DNA of 8,881 nucleotides from assembly GCA_031256755.1 (NCBI GenBank), contig JAIRPZ010000318.1:1-8881 (forward strand). The letters run 5' to 3'. This stretch comes from Planctomycetaceae bacterium. GTDB taxonomy: Bacteria > Planctomycetota > Planctomycetia > Pirellulales > Thermoguttaceae. This document shows, piece after piece, positions 1 to 6,548 of this stretch. Numbering within the stretch: position 1 is the stretch's first letter; every line of letters starts with the position of its first letter. The notes beneath the pieces are model-generated. The model was not told the origin of the DNA, did not search any database, and worked only from the letters and a program-made list of their open reading frames with translations. The translations under genes and the position numbers were made by a program.

Positions 1-120
1 CTGCTCAAATTTCCACTTAAAAACCGAAAGGTTTTTGTACTATGGCAACATCAGAGAGACGCTCCCTGCGCAGGGAGTGCCTTCGGTGTTGTATAGTACG
101 CCCGTGGAAAGGTTGAGTAG
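1..120 (+). ncRNA. Candidate structured RNA or mobile palindromic element, three-way junction
   Basis: Seen: the ends pair as 1-8 with 113-120 and 10-16 with 104-110, separated by a small internal loop. Inside are two arms. The first is a 7-bp hairpin, 19-25 with 30-36, closed by a GAAA tetraloop. The second is a longer arm: 37-43 with 93-99, then 46-52 with 85-91, ending in a hairpin 60-67 with 72-79. Several pairs are G-U on the plus strand (3/118, 45/92, 51/86, 61/78); these would be A-C mismatches in a minus-strand transcript, so a plus-strand RNA is favoured. The closing stem may continue left of the window. It lacks the conserved features I know for 5S, SRP, 6S or tmRNA. Inference: either a novel small RNA, a leader of the next gene, or a dispersed MITE-like repeat. 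No promoter is visible because the left flank is missing. The 104 bases from 121 to the next gene show nothing I can assign. Confidence 0.45.
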
Positions 121-224
121 CAGCACAGATGTTGGCACTCTTTCACGTTAACATTCTTGAAAGTTTTGCTCTTTTCTGTCCGCAACAAACTCTTCCTTGA
201 CAACCATTCACCGCATTAACAACA

Positions 225-1100
225 ATGGCAAACTTTTTCTACTTCGACAGCACAGGAACGAAACAAGGACCGGTCACCTCCGCTCAACTCAAAGTCCTTA
301 CGCAGCAAGGCATCATCACACCGGACACACGGCTGGAAACCGATACCGGTCATACAGGGCAAGCGAAACAGATCCAGGGACTGTTTCCGCCGCCGGAACC
401 TTCACCTTTCGAGCCGATCTTGCCGCCGTCCTTTCCGCAACCGCCGTATCAACAGCACTATGCTGTTCCGCTGCCTTTGTCGCCTGCTGCCGAAGCCATT
501 AAGAAACTCAACATGTATTTTACGGCATTGTGGATTTCGCTTGCCGCCGCCTTGCCGTTTTATCTGATTTCCATCCTATTCGACATCGGTTTTCTGATAG
601 CGCGGGGGCGTAACCCGGGATTTACAAGGGAAAATATGAATCCCGATGTCGCTCCGATGTTCGTTTTTGTTTGGGCGTTGATGACATTGGCCTTTACCGG
701 TGTAGCGGTGAGTGGATGTTTGTTATTATACTCTCTTTGGAAACAGGTGCCGCCGGACATTGCAAGAACAACACCCGGAAAAGCCGTCGGATTCGCCTTC
801 ATTCCCGTATTCAATTTGTACTGGGTCTTTGTTGTCGTTTATGGGTTGACACAAGACATGAACACTACATTAGAGCGTGCAGGGCTTCCCAAGATGTGCC
901 ATGAACAATTAGGGTTTATCACGGCTTGGGCGACTTGCGTAGCATCGGTTTGCGATTACTTTTCTTCCGCCGATTATTTCGGATTCTTCGTCGTTATCGC
1001 TGCCATTATGCAGATAGGTAGTTGTGCTATCTCGATAGTTTATGTGAAAAACGTCAAAGATGCGGCTATCGCATTGTTGCAACGTCAGCAATCATCATGA
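225..1100 (+). CDS. GYF_2 (DUF4339) domain multi-pass membrane protein
   Basis: A 291-residue protein. Residues about 4-54 form a GYF_2 domain, recognised by an aromatic start (FFYFD), the QGPV turn, the helix with QLKVL, and ITPDT followed by LETDTGH. This domain is thought to bind proline-rich or other peptides and is abundant in Planctomycetes. A proline-rich linker covers about 55-88. The rest is hydrophobic, with about five membrane segments near 100-126, 143-172, 188-210, 228-246 and 252-274. The membrane part resembles DUF4328-type proteins in its general pattern, but I cannot confirm that family. The GYF_2 domain would face the cytoplasm if no signal peptide is used, and none is visible. 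The ATG at 225 begins the domain directly and has no Shine-Dalgarno sequence upstream. The gene converges on ispD across a strong hairpin. Specific function unknown. Confidence 0.8.
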   Translation: MANFFYFDSTGTKQGPVTSAQLKVLTQQGIITPDTRLETDTGHTGQAKQIQGLFPPPEPSPFEPILPPSFPQPPYQQHYAVPLPLSPAAEAIKKLNMYFTALWISLAAALPFYLISILFDIGFLIARGRNPGFTRENMNPDVAPMFVFVWALMTLAFTGVAVSGCLLLYSLWKQVPPDIARTTPGKAVGFAFIPVFNLYWVFVVVYGLTQDMNTTLERAGLPKMCHEQLGFITAWATCVASVCDYFSSADYFGFFVVIAAIMQIGSCAISIVYVKNVKDAAIALLQRQQSS

Positions 1101-1128
1101 TCGGAAATCCGGGCAGCGTTTGGGCAAC

Positions 1129-1150
1129 CGGCGGGATTTACATCCCGCCG
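1129..1150. terminator. Bidirectional hairpin between convergent genes
   Basis: A perfect 9-bp, GC-rich stem (1129-1137 with 1142-1150) with a four-base loop TTAC. It lies 28 bp after the GYF_2 gene stop and 2 bp after the ispD stop on the other strand, which is where a shared terminator is expected. The T-rich run that follows is weak on the plus strand (CTTTACT) and absent on the minus strand, so intrinsic termination is plausible but not certain. Confidence 0.55.
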
Positions 1151-1152
1151 CT

Positions 1153-1878
1153 TTACTCCGTTTGTTCCAGCCAATACTTTGCCAGCATAAGGTCGGACGG
1201 CGTAGTGATTTTGATATTACGGCGGTCTGACGGAACAATGTAAACCGGATGTCCCAACAGTTCAACCAGTTGAGCATCGTCTGTCGGTATGAAGGATATT
1301 CGTTGCTGATACGCTTCAAGGAGCAATTCGCGGCGGAAGACCTGCGGCGTTTGTGATTCCCACAAACCCTCTCTCGGAATCGTTTTTTCGATTTGGTCTC
1401 CGGCGGCTTTTTTCACGGTGGCAACAATCGGTGCGGCAAGAACGGCGGCACCATACTTTTGAGCCGCACTCAATACGGCGGCGATTTCTTGAACGGAGAC
1501 ACAAGGTCTTGCCGCATCGTGAACAGCGACATAATCAACTTTGGGACTGACAGACATTAAACCTCGCCGGATAGAATCAACCCGGTTTTCTCCGCCGGCA
1601 ACCACCGAGATGAGCATACTGTTGATTTCGCCCGCATAATACTGCCGAAACCAGCCGATGTCTTCAGGGGCAACGACAACGATGATTTGAGCAAGCGATT
1701 CTTGTTTGCGGAAGAGATCAACACAGCGCAGCCAAACCGGTTTGCCGCCGAGACGGACAAATGTTTTTTTGATTGTCCGGTCGGTACCGTCTTTACCGGA
1801 AAACCGTGAACTTTGTCCGGCTGCGGCTAAAACCAACGCAAATAGACCGCTATTTTCTTCGGTTTGTTTTGTATTCAT
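1153..1878 (-). CDS. ispD: 2-C-methyl-D-erythritol 4-phosphate cytidylyltransferase
   Basis: IspD joins MEP to CTP, giving CDP-methylerythritol, in the cytoplasmic MEP pathway for isoprenoid precursors. The 241-residue protein has the usual family length. Seen motifs are the nucleotide-binding LAAAG loop (residues 18-21, followed by QSSRF), a basic KK at 37-38, VVVAPED (67-73), AGGENRVDS (94-102), the VHDAARP signature (119-125), TPQVFRREL (177-185) and NIKITTP (221-227). At 150-156 the usual DT(I/M)K reads ATVK, so Asp is replaced by Ala at 153 while Thr154 and Lys156 remain. The frame stays open far upstream, antisense to tatC, but homology begins only after the ATG at 1878. That ATG sits about 12 bases below the predicted transcription start. 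The gene diverges from tatC and appears monocistronic. Confidence 0.93.
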   Translation of the reverse strand: MNTKQTEENSGLFALVLAAAGQSSRFSGKDGTDRTIKKTFVRLGGKPVWLRCVDLFRKQESLAQIIVVVAPEDIGWFRQYYAGEINSMLISVVAGGENRVDSIRRGLMSVSPKVDYVAVHDAARPCVSVQEIAAVLSAAQKYGAAVLAAPIVATVKKAAGDQIEKTIPREGLWESQTPQVFRRELLLEAYQQRISFIPTDDAQLVELLGHPVYIVPSDRRNIKITTPSDLMLAKYWLEQTE

Positions 1879-1897
1879 AATCCGGCGTACTGCGGTG

Positions 1898-1925
1898 ATT
1901 GTAGCATAAAATCCCATTCCGTCAA
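1898..1925 (-). promoter_or_regulatory. Sigma-70-type promoter for ispD
   Basis: On the minus strand a TTGACG -35 box (1925-1920) is separated by 16 bases from a TACAAT -10 box (1903-1898), with TGC directly before it as an extended -10. The expected transcript start, about seven bases on, leaves a leader of only about 12 bases before the ispD ATG at 1878. Confidence 0.65.
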
Positions 1926-2011
1926 TATATCTTTTCATTTCCGGCACAGGATCAGCGGGAATAAAGACACCTCCCGTTTGCGGTTCACCTGCCCTGCCCT
2001 TGTACGCTTTG

Positions 2012-2020
2012 TGGTATAAT
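2012..2020 (+). promoter_or_regulatory. Extended -10 promoter of tatC
   Basis: A consensus TATAAT (2015-2020) is preceded by TGG, an extended -10 element. No good -35 is found at the normal spacing. The ATG of tatC begins only 8 bases after the box, so transcription should start at or 1-3 bases before the ATG and give a leaderless or nearly leaderless mRNA. Confidence 0.6.
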
Positions 2021-2028
2021 GCCGCTGT

Positions 2029-3153
2029 ATGAAAAATGACGATCTTTTTGCCGAATCTTCGATGAGTTTCGGAGAGCATTTGGAAGAACTCCGCCAATGT
2101 CTCTTCAAGTCGATTGCATGGATTGCGGTCGGCGTTCTGCTCGGTTTTGCAGTCGGAGCCGATGTTGTCCGGTTTATACAAATTCCGATTGAGCAGGCAC
2201 TGACCGAACATCAGCGGCATCTGTCCGTCCGAAAACTGGAAACTGAAGCCGCCAAACTTCAGGAAGAGGGCTATTCCGGCGAAATTATTTCCGTTCTGAA
2301 ACAATACGGTTTTATTCCCGAAGAGCGTTATCTGTTTCCCGGAGAACTGGAACGGATTCTGAACCGGCAAAAATTGCTGTCCGAAGCGGGCAGCGGATCA
2401 ATACCCGGCAAAAGCGGTCTTGATGAAGTGGATAATCTGCTGCTGCAAAAAATCGAACGCCGGAAAAAAATGTCGGAAGTCGGTCTCGTCTACGAAAACG
2501 TCCATCTTTCCGAAAAGCCGATCCGCGTGATGTTTTTCAAAAAAATCGAAGACCTTGCCCGAACACGGGCACTCGGTGTTGAAGAAGCATTCAAGATTTG
2601 GCTCTATGCTTCGATGGCCGTCGGTCTGGTGATCGCTTTGCCGTTTGTTATGTATCATATTTGGTCATTCATTGCCGCCGGTTTATATCCGCATGAAAAG
2701 CAATACGTTTATTATTTTATTCCGATCAGTGTCGTTTTGTTTCTCGGCGGTGCGGCCTTTGCGTTTTTCATGGTGTTCCGATTTTTCCTTGATTTTCTGC
2801 TGTTTTTCAATGCGTGGATGAATATCGAACCCGATTTGCGGATCAGCGAATGGCTTCGCTGGGCATTGCTTTTTCCGATTGGTTTTGGTGTGAGTTTTCA
2901 GTTGCCGCTGGTCATGTTTGTGCTGGAACGGGTTGGTATTTTTACGCGGAAACAATATGTCCGCCGGTGGCGGCTTGCGGTTTTTGTTATTTTTATCATT
3001 GCTCTCATTCTGACCCCCGGCGATCCGGGCAGTATGCTGCTGATGGCGGTACCGCTGACCGTTCTTTATTTTGCGGGCTTATTTTTCTGCTGGCTGATTC
3101 CCCGAAAACGCGGACTGCTTGATTTTGACGACGAAATTCCCGATCAGGCGTGA
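2029..3153 (+). CDS. tatC: Twin-arginine translocase subunit TatC with large loop insertion
   Basis: TatC is the multi-spanning inner-membrane receptor for twin-arginine signal peptides. It works with TatA/TatB to export folded proteins; no tatA or tatB is in the window. The protein has 374 residues against about 250-260 for the usual family. The N-terminal signature SFGEHLEELR (13-22) leads into membrane segment 1 (about 28-50). An extra, charged and mostly helical stretch of roughly 100 residues (about 59-165) lies in the first periplasmic loop. After it the normal core resumes: segment 2 (about 189-210), the conserved AGLYPHEKQ (217-225), segment 3 (about 228-262), segment 4 (about 278-300), and the C-terminal pair with the TPGDPGS motif (329-335) and AVPLTVLY (340-347). 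Enlarged TatC loops of this kind are, to my knowledge, seen in Planctomycetes. The ATG lies 8 bases below a TATAAT box and has no ribosome binding site. It diverges from ispD. Confidence 0.94.
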   Translation: MKNDDLFAESSMSFGEHLEELRQCLFKSIAWIAVGVLLGFAVGADVVRFIQIPIEQALTEHQRHLSVRKLETEAAKLQEEGYSGEIISVLKQYGFIPEERYLFPGELERILNRQKLLSEAGSGSIPGKSGLDEVDNLLLQKIERRKKMSEVGLVYENVHLSEKPIRVMFFKKIEDLARTRALGVEEAFKIWLYASMAVGLVIALPFVMYHIWSFIAAGLYPHEKQYVYYFIPISVVLFLGGAAFAFFMVFRFFLDFLLFFNAWMNIEPDLRISEWLRWALLFPIGFGVSFQLPLVMFVLERVGIFTRKQYVRRWRLAVFVIFIIALILTPGDPGSMLLMAVPLTVLYFAGLFFCWLIPRKRGLLDFDDEIPDQA

Positions 3154-3176
3154 GACCGGCAGTTTTGGATAGTGTG

Positions 3177-3204
3177 TTGATCTTTCTCTGATGTTTTGTA
3201 TAAT
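3177..3204 (+). promoter_or_regulatory. Promoter of the HD-GYP response regulator
   Basis: TTGATC (3177-3182) is followed after 16 bases by a consensus TATAAT (3199-3204). The expected start near 3211 leaves a leader of about 26 bases before the ATG at 3237. It lies just after the tatC stop, so the regulator can be transcribed independently. No terminator is visible between tatC and this promoter, so read-through is also possible. Confidence 0.6.
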
Positions 3205-3236
3205 AAAACGACAACTTGTACCATTCATGCTCCTGT

Positions 3237-4241
3237 ATGCAGGTTCTCATTGTTGACGACAGCAAACTTGCCCTGATTGCGCTCAAAGGGCTGCTCGTGA
3301 AAAACGGGTATGAAGTATTCACCGCTTCCAACGGAAAAGAAGGGCTGGAAATCCTTGGAAAACAGGAACAATGCCGCGCGGTCATTTCCGATTGGGAAAT
3401 GCCCGAAATGAACGGCATTGAATTTTGCCGCGCCGTCCGCGCCCAAGACCGGTCCGGCTATATTTATTTTCTCCTGCTCACTTCGCACGGTCAGGTCGCC
3501 GAAATGGTGCAGGGACTTTCTGCCGGTGCCGACGATTTCATTGCCAAACCGTACAATCCTTCCGAAGTGCTTGCCCGGCTGCGTGCCGGAGAACGGATTC
3601 TTTCCCTCGAAACCCGCGATGTGGCGATTTTCGCATTGGCAAAACTAGCGGAATCCCGGGACAACGATACCGGTTCTCATCTTGAACGCGTGCAGTATTA
3701 CTGCCGGGCGTTGTCGCAGTACCTTGCCGATCATGACCGGTTCAAAGCCCAGATTGATCCCGAATACATCCGGCTGATTTTCCAAACCAGTCCGCTTCAC
3801 GACATCGGCAAAGTCGGTATTCCCGATGCGATTTTGCTGAAACCGGGTCGGCTTGATCCTGCCGAATTTGAGATTATGAAGACGCACACCACGATTGCCG
3901 CTCACACGATGGAGGCGGCTCTCGAAAAGTTCCCCGGCGTGGCTTTTCTCAAAATGGCAAAAGAAATTGCGGAAAGTCATCACGAAAAATATGACGGCAC
4001 CGGCTATCCGCACGGCTTGAAAGGCGATGCAATTCCGCTTTGCGGCAGGATTATGGCTGTCGGCGATGTATACGATGCACTGATTTCCAAGCGGGTATAT
4101 AAAGACGCTTTTACTCATGATTCGGCGCGAGCCGTGATTGAAGAGGGCAAAGGGAGACATTTTGATCCCGATGTGGTTGCGGCATTCCTTGCTGTTGAGG
4201 ATCAATTTCTTGATATACACCACCGGTTTGCCGAAGAGTAG
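3237..4241 (+). CDS. Response regulator with REC and HD-GYP domains, c-di-GMP phosphodiesterase
   Basis: A 334-residue, RpfG-like cytoplasmic regulator. The receiver domain (about 1-120) has the acidic pair Asp7-Asp8, phospho-acceptor Asp52 (in SDWEMP), Thr82 and Lys104 with Pro105. A short linker leads to an HD-GYP domain (about 125-325) with the metal-binding His188-Asp189 (HDIGKVGIPD), His217, His223, His248-His249 and the GTGYP signature (254-258), followed by GDAIPLCGRI and GDVYDALIS. These are the residues expected in an active enzyme that hydrolyses c-di-GMP, here probably gated by phosphorylation from an unlinked histidine kinase. No kinase lies next to it. The ATG at 3237 starts the receiver domain exactly; a TTG seven codons upstream in the same frame is a less likely start. 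It has its own promoter and converges on the PfkB gene. Its target process is unknown. Confidence 0.92.
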   Translation: MQVLIVDDSKLALIALKGLLVKNGYEVFTASNGKEGLEILGKQEQCRAVISDWEMPEMNGIEFCRAVRAQDRSGYIYFLLLTSHGQVAEMVQGLSAGADDFIAKPYNPSEVLARLRAGERILSLETRDVAIFALAKLAESRDNDTGSHLERVQYYCRALSQYLADHDRFKAQIDPEYIRLIFQTSPLHDIGKVGIPDAILLKPGRLDPAEFEIMKTHTTIAAHTMEAALEKFPGVAFLKMAKEIAESHHEKYDGTGYPHGLKGDAIPLCGRIMAVGDVYDALISKRVYKDAFTHDSARAVIEEGKGRHFDPDVVAAFLAVEDQFLDIHHRFAEE

Positions 4242-4309
4242 CCGCTGCAGAAAAGGACTGCGGAAACGTTGTTTCGGCAGTGCCGTTTCCTGATCCGGTC
4301 CGCAATATC

Positions 4310-5215
4310 CTAAAAAGACGCGATTTTACGGAATGTTTCCCGCCGTTTTTCAATGTCATCGCGTGTAATCTCTGTGTATCGTTCAAAGCCGAATCCCTCA
4401 ACGCAGAAACTCGCCGTCATTGTTCCGTAGACCAGCGCATTTTTAATTGTTTCGCCGTCAAAGTTGCCCCGCTGCGAGGCAAGGTAGCCCATCATTCCGC
4501 CGGCAAAAGAATCTCCGGCACCGGTCGGATCAACAACGGTTTCTGTCGGAAATGCCGGCACAACGTACATTTCGTACTCGCTGATAAACATTGCTCCATG
4601 TTCCCCTTTTTTGACAATGACAAATTTGGGACCCATCGTCAAAATTTTTCGGGCTGCTGCCGTAATGTGTAATTCGCCGGTCAGCATTTTGGCTTCGCTG
4701 TCATTTAGTACGAGACCGTCCACCCGTTTCAATAAGGCATCGAGGTCGTTGCGGGCGGTATCGATCCACAAATTCATCGTGTCGGCAACCACAAGATCGG
4801 CACCCTGAATTTGACCGAGAGCCGTCAATCCGGTCGAAGGAGCCATGTTCGCAAGAAAAACAAATTGCGACCGGCGGTAATTTTCCGGCAATTTCGGCTG
4901 AAAGTTGCCCAGCACGTTGAGTTGGGTCTCCAGTGTATCTCTGTCGTTCATATTTTCGCGGTATTTGCCGCTCCATCGGAACGTTTTGCCCCCTTTTACG
5001 ATTTCCAGACCGGCCGTGTCAACGCCGTTTTTTGCGAACATTTCGGTATATTCCGGCAGCCAGTCCTCGCCGACAACGCCGACCATCTGAACCGGTCCGA
5101 AATAACTTGCCGCATAAGAAAAATAGGGTGCCGAGCCGCCGAGAATGTTTTCCCGTTTCGCTGTCGGAGTTTCTATGGTGTCGTAGGCAACCGAGCCGAT
5201 TACCAATAGTGTCAT
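4310..5215 (-). CDS. PfkB-family carbohydrate/nucleoside kinase
   Basis: A 301-residue ribokinase-like kinase that would transfer phosphate from ATP to a sugar or nucleoside. The substrate cannot be told from the sequence. Seen features are the N-terminal VIGSVAYDTI (5-14), the di-glycine substrate site GGSAPYFSYAA (26-36), VGVVGEDW (45-52), NDSEA (171-175), VVKKG-like VIVKKGEHG (199-207), and the C-terminal signature DPTGAGDSFAGG (229-240) with the catalytic base Asp235 and the anion-hole GAGD. The ATG at 5215 starts the first beta strand. The frame continues upstream to a GTG at 5269, but that would add 18 unlikely residues. No Shine-Dalgarno sequence precedes the ATG. The gene diverges from a small unknown gene across a palindrome-containing intergenic region and converges on the HD-GYP gene. 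Between those two genes (4242-4309) I see short inverted repeats but no convincing terminator. Confidence 0.9.
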   Translation of the reverse strand: MTLLVIGSVAYDTIETPTAKRENILGGSAPYFSYAASYFGPVQMVGVVGEDWLPEYTEMFAKNGVDTAGLEIVKGGKTFRWSGKYRENMNDRDTLETQLNVLGNFQPKLPENYRRSQFVFLANMAPSTGLTALGQIQGADLVVADTMNLWIDTARNDLDALLKRVDGLVLNDSEAKMLTGELHITAAARKILTMGPKFVIVKKGEHGAMFISEYEMYVVPAFPTETVVDPTGAGDSFAGGMMGYLASQRGNFDGETIKNALVYGTMTASFCVEGFGFERYTEITRDDIEKRRETFRKIASF

Positions 5216-5254
5216 GGAAGTTAAGCCGCGGCAGGAAACCGCACTAAAAAGGAT

Positions 5255-5260
5255 ATAATA
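5255..5260 (-). promoter_or_regulatory. Possible -10 box for the PfkB kinase gene
   Basis: TATTAT on the minus strand, about 40 bases upstream of the ATG at 5215, matches the -10 consensus at five of six positions. No good -35 lies at the normal distance; that position is next to the palindrome at 5263-5278, which could bind an activator or repressor. Confidence 0.35.
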
Positions 5261-5262
5261 CA

Positions 5263-5278
5263 GGGACACTTTTGTCCC
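5263..5278. promoter_or_regulatory. Operator-like palindrome between divergent promoters
   Basis: GGGACA (5263-5268) and TGTCCC (5273-5278) form a perfect 6-bp inverted repeat around CTTT. Its left arm coincides with the predicted -35 box of the rightward gene, and it lies two bases from the -10 box of the leftward kinase gene. This placement fits a transcription factor site controlling both genes, but a chance palindrome or short hairpin cannot be excluded. Confidence 0.4.
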
Positions 5279-5291
5279 CCGCCGTTATGAT
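5263..5291 (+). promoter_or_regulatory. Possible promoter for the 88-residue protein gene
   Basis: GGGACA (5263-5268, four of six to consensus) is 17 bases from TATGAT (5286-5291, five of six). The expected start near 5298 would leave a leader of about 38 bases to the ATG at 5336. Confidence 0.4.
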
Positions 5292-5335
5292 ACCAAATGC
5301 GGTCGGTCATCACAAGCAGGGACTGAAATATTTGT

Positions 5336-5602
5336 ATGCAAGGCATTGTTTATTATTATGCAGACGGGCAGGAAGTCCGGTTAGGCGATAAAGTTCTCAT
5401 TGATGGTTATCTCTGCGCTACGGTCACTCGTATTTTTGTACCGGATTCCAATGAAGCCGTAGAATGGGGAATGCCCGAAGGAGGCATCTATACTGAATTC
5501 GATGAGCCGATTCCTGAAAACAATTACGGAAATTGTTTGGGGTGGACTCTATTAGATGAAGATATTGAATTATTATTGCATCCCGTCAAGCCGCAAAAAT
5601 AA
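5336..5602 (+). CDS. Small acidic protein of unknown function
   Basis: An 88-residue, clearly acidic protein that I do not recognise. It has no signal peptide and no membrane segment, so it should be cytoplasmic. The N-terminal part (about 5-35) is strand-like, with YYADGQEVRLGDKVLIDG (7-24), a pattern that suggests a small beta-barrel (SH3-like) start. The centre has EWGMPEGGIYTEFDEP (43-58), and the end has GWTLLDEDIELL (69-80). This arrangement, with a short beta domain and acidic surface, is also common in small immunity proteins and in planctomycete orphan proteins, but no toxin gene is adjacent, so no function is given. It stands alone between the divergent kinase gene and the panC promoter. 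The frame is kept intact over its whole length, the codon use looks like that of the neighbours, and the start is an ATG without a clear ribosome binding site. Confidence 0.7.
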   Translation: MQGIVYYYADGQEVRLGDKVLIDGYLCATVTRIFVPDSNEAVEWGMPEGGIYTEFDEPIPENNYGNCLGWTLLDEDIELLLHPVKPQK

Positions 5603-5623
5603 GTTTCGGCGGGACGCGGCGTG

Positions 5624-5652
5624 TTGACAATCTGCCGGAACACCGATAAAAT
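5624..5652 (+). promoter_or_regulatory. Near-consensus sigma-70 promoter of panC
   Basis: A perfect TTGACA (5624-5629), a 17-base spacer and TAAAAT (5647-5652, five of six). The transcript would start near 5659 and leave a leader of about 38 bases before the panC ATG at 5697. It also makes a longer panC start at the TTG at 5667 less likely. Confidence 0.75.
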
Positions 5653-5696
5653 CAGGCATAAAGCGGTTGACAAGCAGCGGTATCAGAAAGCGGTGC

Positions 5697-6548
5697 ATGG
5701 AGATCATTACCACAGTTTCAGCATTACAGCAATTTACAAAACAGCAGCGGCAAACCGGAAAACGCATCGGATTGGTGCCGACAATGGGGGCTATTCACCG
5801 CGGACATTTGAGTTTGGTGTCCGCATCAAATGAGCAGTGCGGGGAGACGATTGTTTCTATTTTCGTGAATCCGCTGCAATTCGGACCGGGCGAGGATTTT
5901 AACCGCTATCCCCGAACATTGGAAAACGATTTGGAACTTCTGCAAGTTGCCGGCGTTTCGGCAGTTTTTGTTCCGGGTACCGATGAAATGTATCCCGCCG
6001 GATTTGATACCGCTGTACACATCGGCGGAGTGACGGCTCCGTTTGAAGGAGCGGCTCGACCGGGACATTTTGACGGAGTGGCCACGGTGGTGCTGAAATT
6101 GTTTCTTGCCGCCGGTGCAGATGCGGCATTCTTCGGACAAAAAGATTATCAGCAGGTCTGTGTGATAAAAAAAATGGTCGGCGACCTTAACGTTCCCGTC
6201 GAAATTGTAATGTGTCCGATTATCCGGGAAGAAGACGGTTTAGCCATGAGCAGCCGCAACCGCTATCTTTCCGGTGAAGAACGCCGTAAAGCCGTCGTGC
6301 TTTCCCAATGTCTTGCGGATGCCGAGTTAATGGTTGCTCACTATCATGTCCGTTCATCATCCGTGATCTGTCAGATGATACAAGATAAATTACAAACTGC
6401 CGGTTTATCTGCGGATTATGTTTCTATTGCCGATCCGGCAACATTGCAGGAAATCGAGGAAATCGACACGGCGGCAGTGCTGCTGCTTGCGGCACGCATT
6501 GGGACAACACGGCTGATTGACAATACATTGCTGCTCTATGCAACATAG
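5697..6548 (+). CDS. panC: Pantothenate synthetase (pantoate-beta-alanine ligase)
   Basis: PanC condenses pantoate with beta-alanine using ATP, through a pantoyl-adenylate, to make pantothenate for coenzyme A. It is cytoplasmic. The 283 residues match the family length. Seen are VPTMGAIHRGHLSLV (27-41) with the HxGH nucleotide motif at His34/His37, SIFVNPLQFGPGEDF (54-68), the RYP element (70-72), RPGHFDGVATVV (121-132), FFGQKDYQQ (145-153) and the KMSKS-like MSSRNRYLS (184-192). All expected active-site motifs are present. The ATG at 5697 gives a normal N terminus; a TTG ten codons upstream is rejected. No panB or panD is in view. Its last 13 bases overlap the end of the convergent map gene. 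Confidence 0.95.
   Translation: MEIITTVSALQQFTKQQRQTGKRIGLVPTMGAIHRGHLSLVSASNEQCGETIVSIFVNPLQFGPGEDFNRYPRTLENDLELLQVAGVSAVFVPGTDEMYPAGFDTAVHIGGVTAPFEGAARPGHFDGVATVVLKLFLAAGADAAFFGQKDYQQVCVIKKMVGDLNVPVEIVMCPIIREEDGLAMSSRNRYLSGEERRKAVVLSQCLADAELMVAHYHVRSSSVICQMIQDKLQTAGLSADYVSIADPATLQEIEEIDTAAVLLLAARIGTTRLIDNTLLLYAT

Noticed and set aside
1..120. 5S rRNA (similar length and branched fold)
   Set aside because: The closing stem is too long and interrupted, and the conserved loop sequences of 5S rRNA are absent.
1..154. Short open frames through the structured element, one ending at a TAA at 152-154
   Set aside because: They have no visible start and no recognisable protein features; the pairing structure explains the sequence better.
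131..155. Sigma-54-like TTGGCAC in front of the GYF_2 gene
   Set aside because: The matching TTGC element is missing at the required spacing.
1879..2370. 164-codon N-terminal extension of ispD
   Set aside because: It is antisense to tatC, has no IspD homology, and crosses the ispD promoter. It is an open shadow frame.
3216..3236. TTG start seven codons upstream for the HD-GYP regulator
   Set aside because: The ATG at 3237 begins the receiver domain as in the family and has a better leader length from the promoter.
3232..3243. Small hairpin CCTG-TATG-CAGG holding the HD-GYP start codon
   Set aside because: A 4-bp stem is too short to be meaningful without conservation.
3645..4223. 192-codon frame antisense to the HD-GYP domain
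   Set aside because: It is fully inside a well-supported gene on the other strand, with no domain or start signal; it is a shadow frame.
4242..4309. Terminator between the convergent HD-GYP and kinase genes
   Set aside because: GGAAAC/GTTTCC and GGC/GCC repeats are present, but the stems are short or interrupted and no T-run follows.
5216..5269. GTG start 18 codons upstream for the PfkB kinase
   Set aside because: The extension overlaps the -10 box and precedes the first strand of the conserved fold.
5667..5696. TTG start ten codons upstream for panC
   Set aside because: The added residues are not PanC-like and the start would lie within about ten bases of the transcript start.
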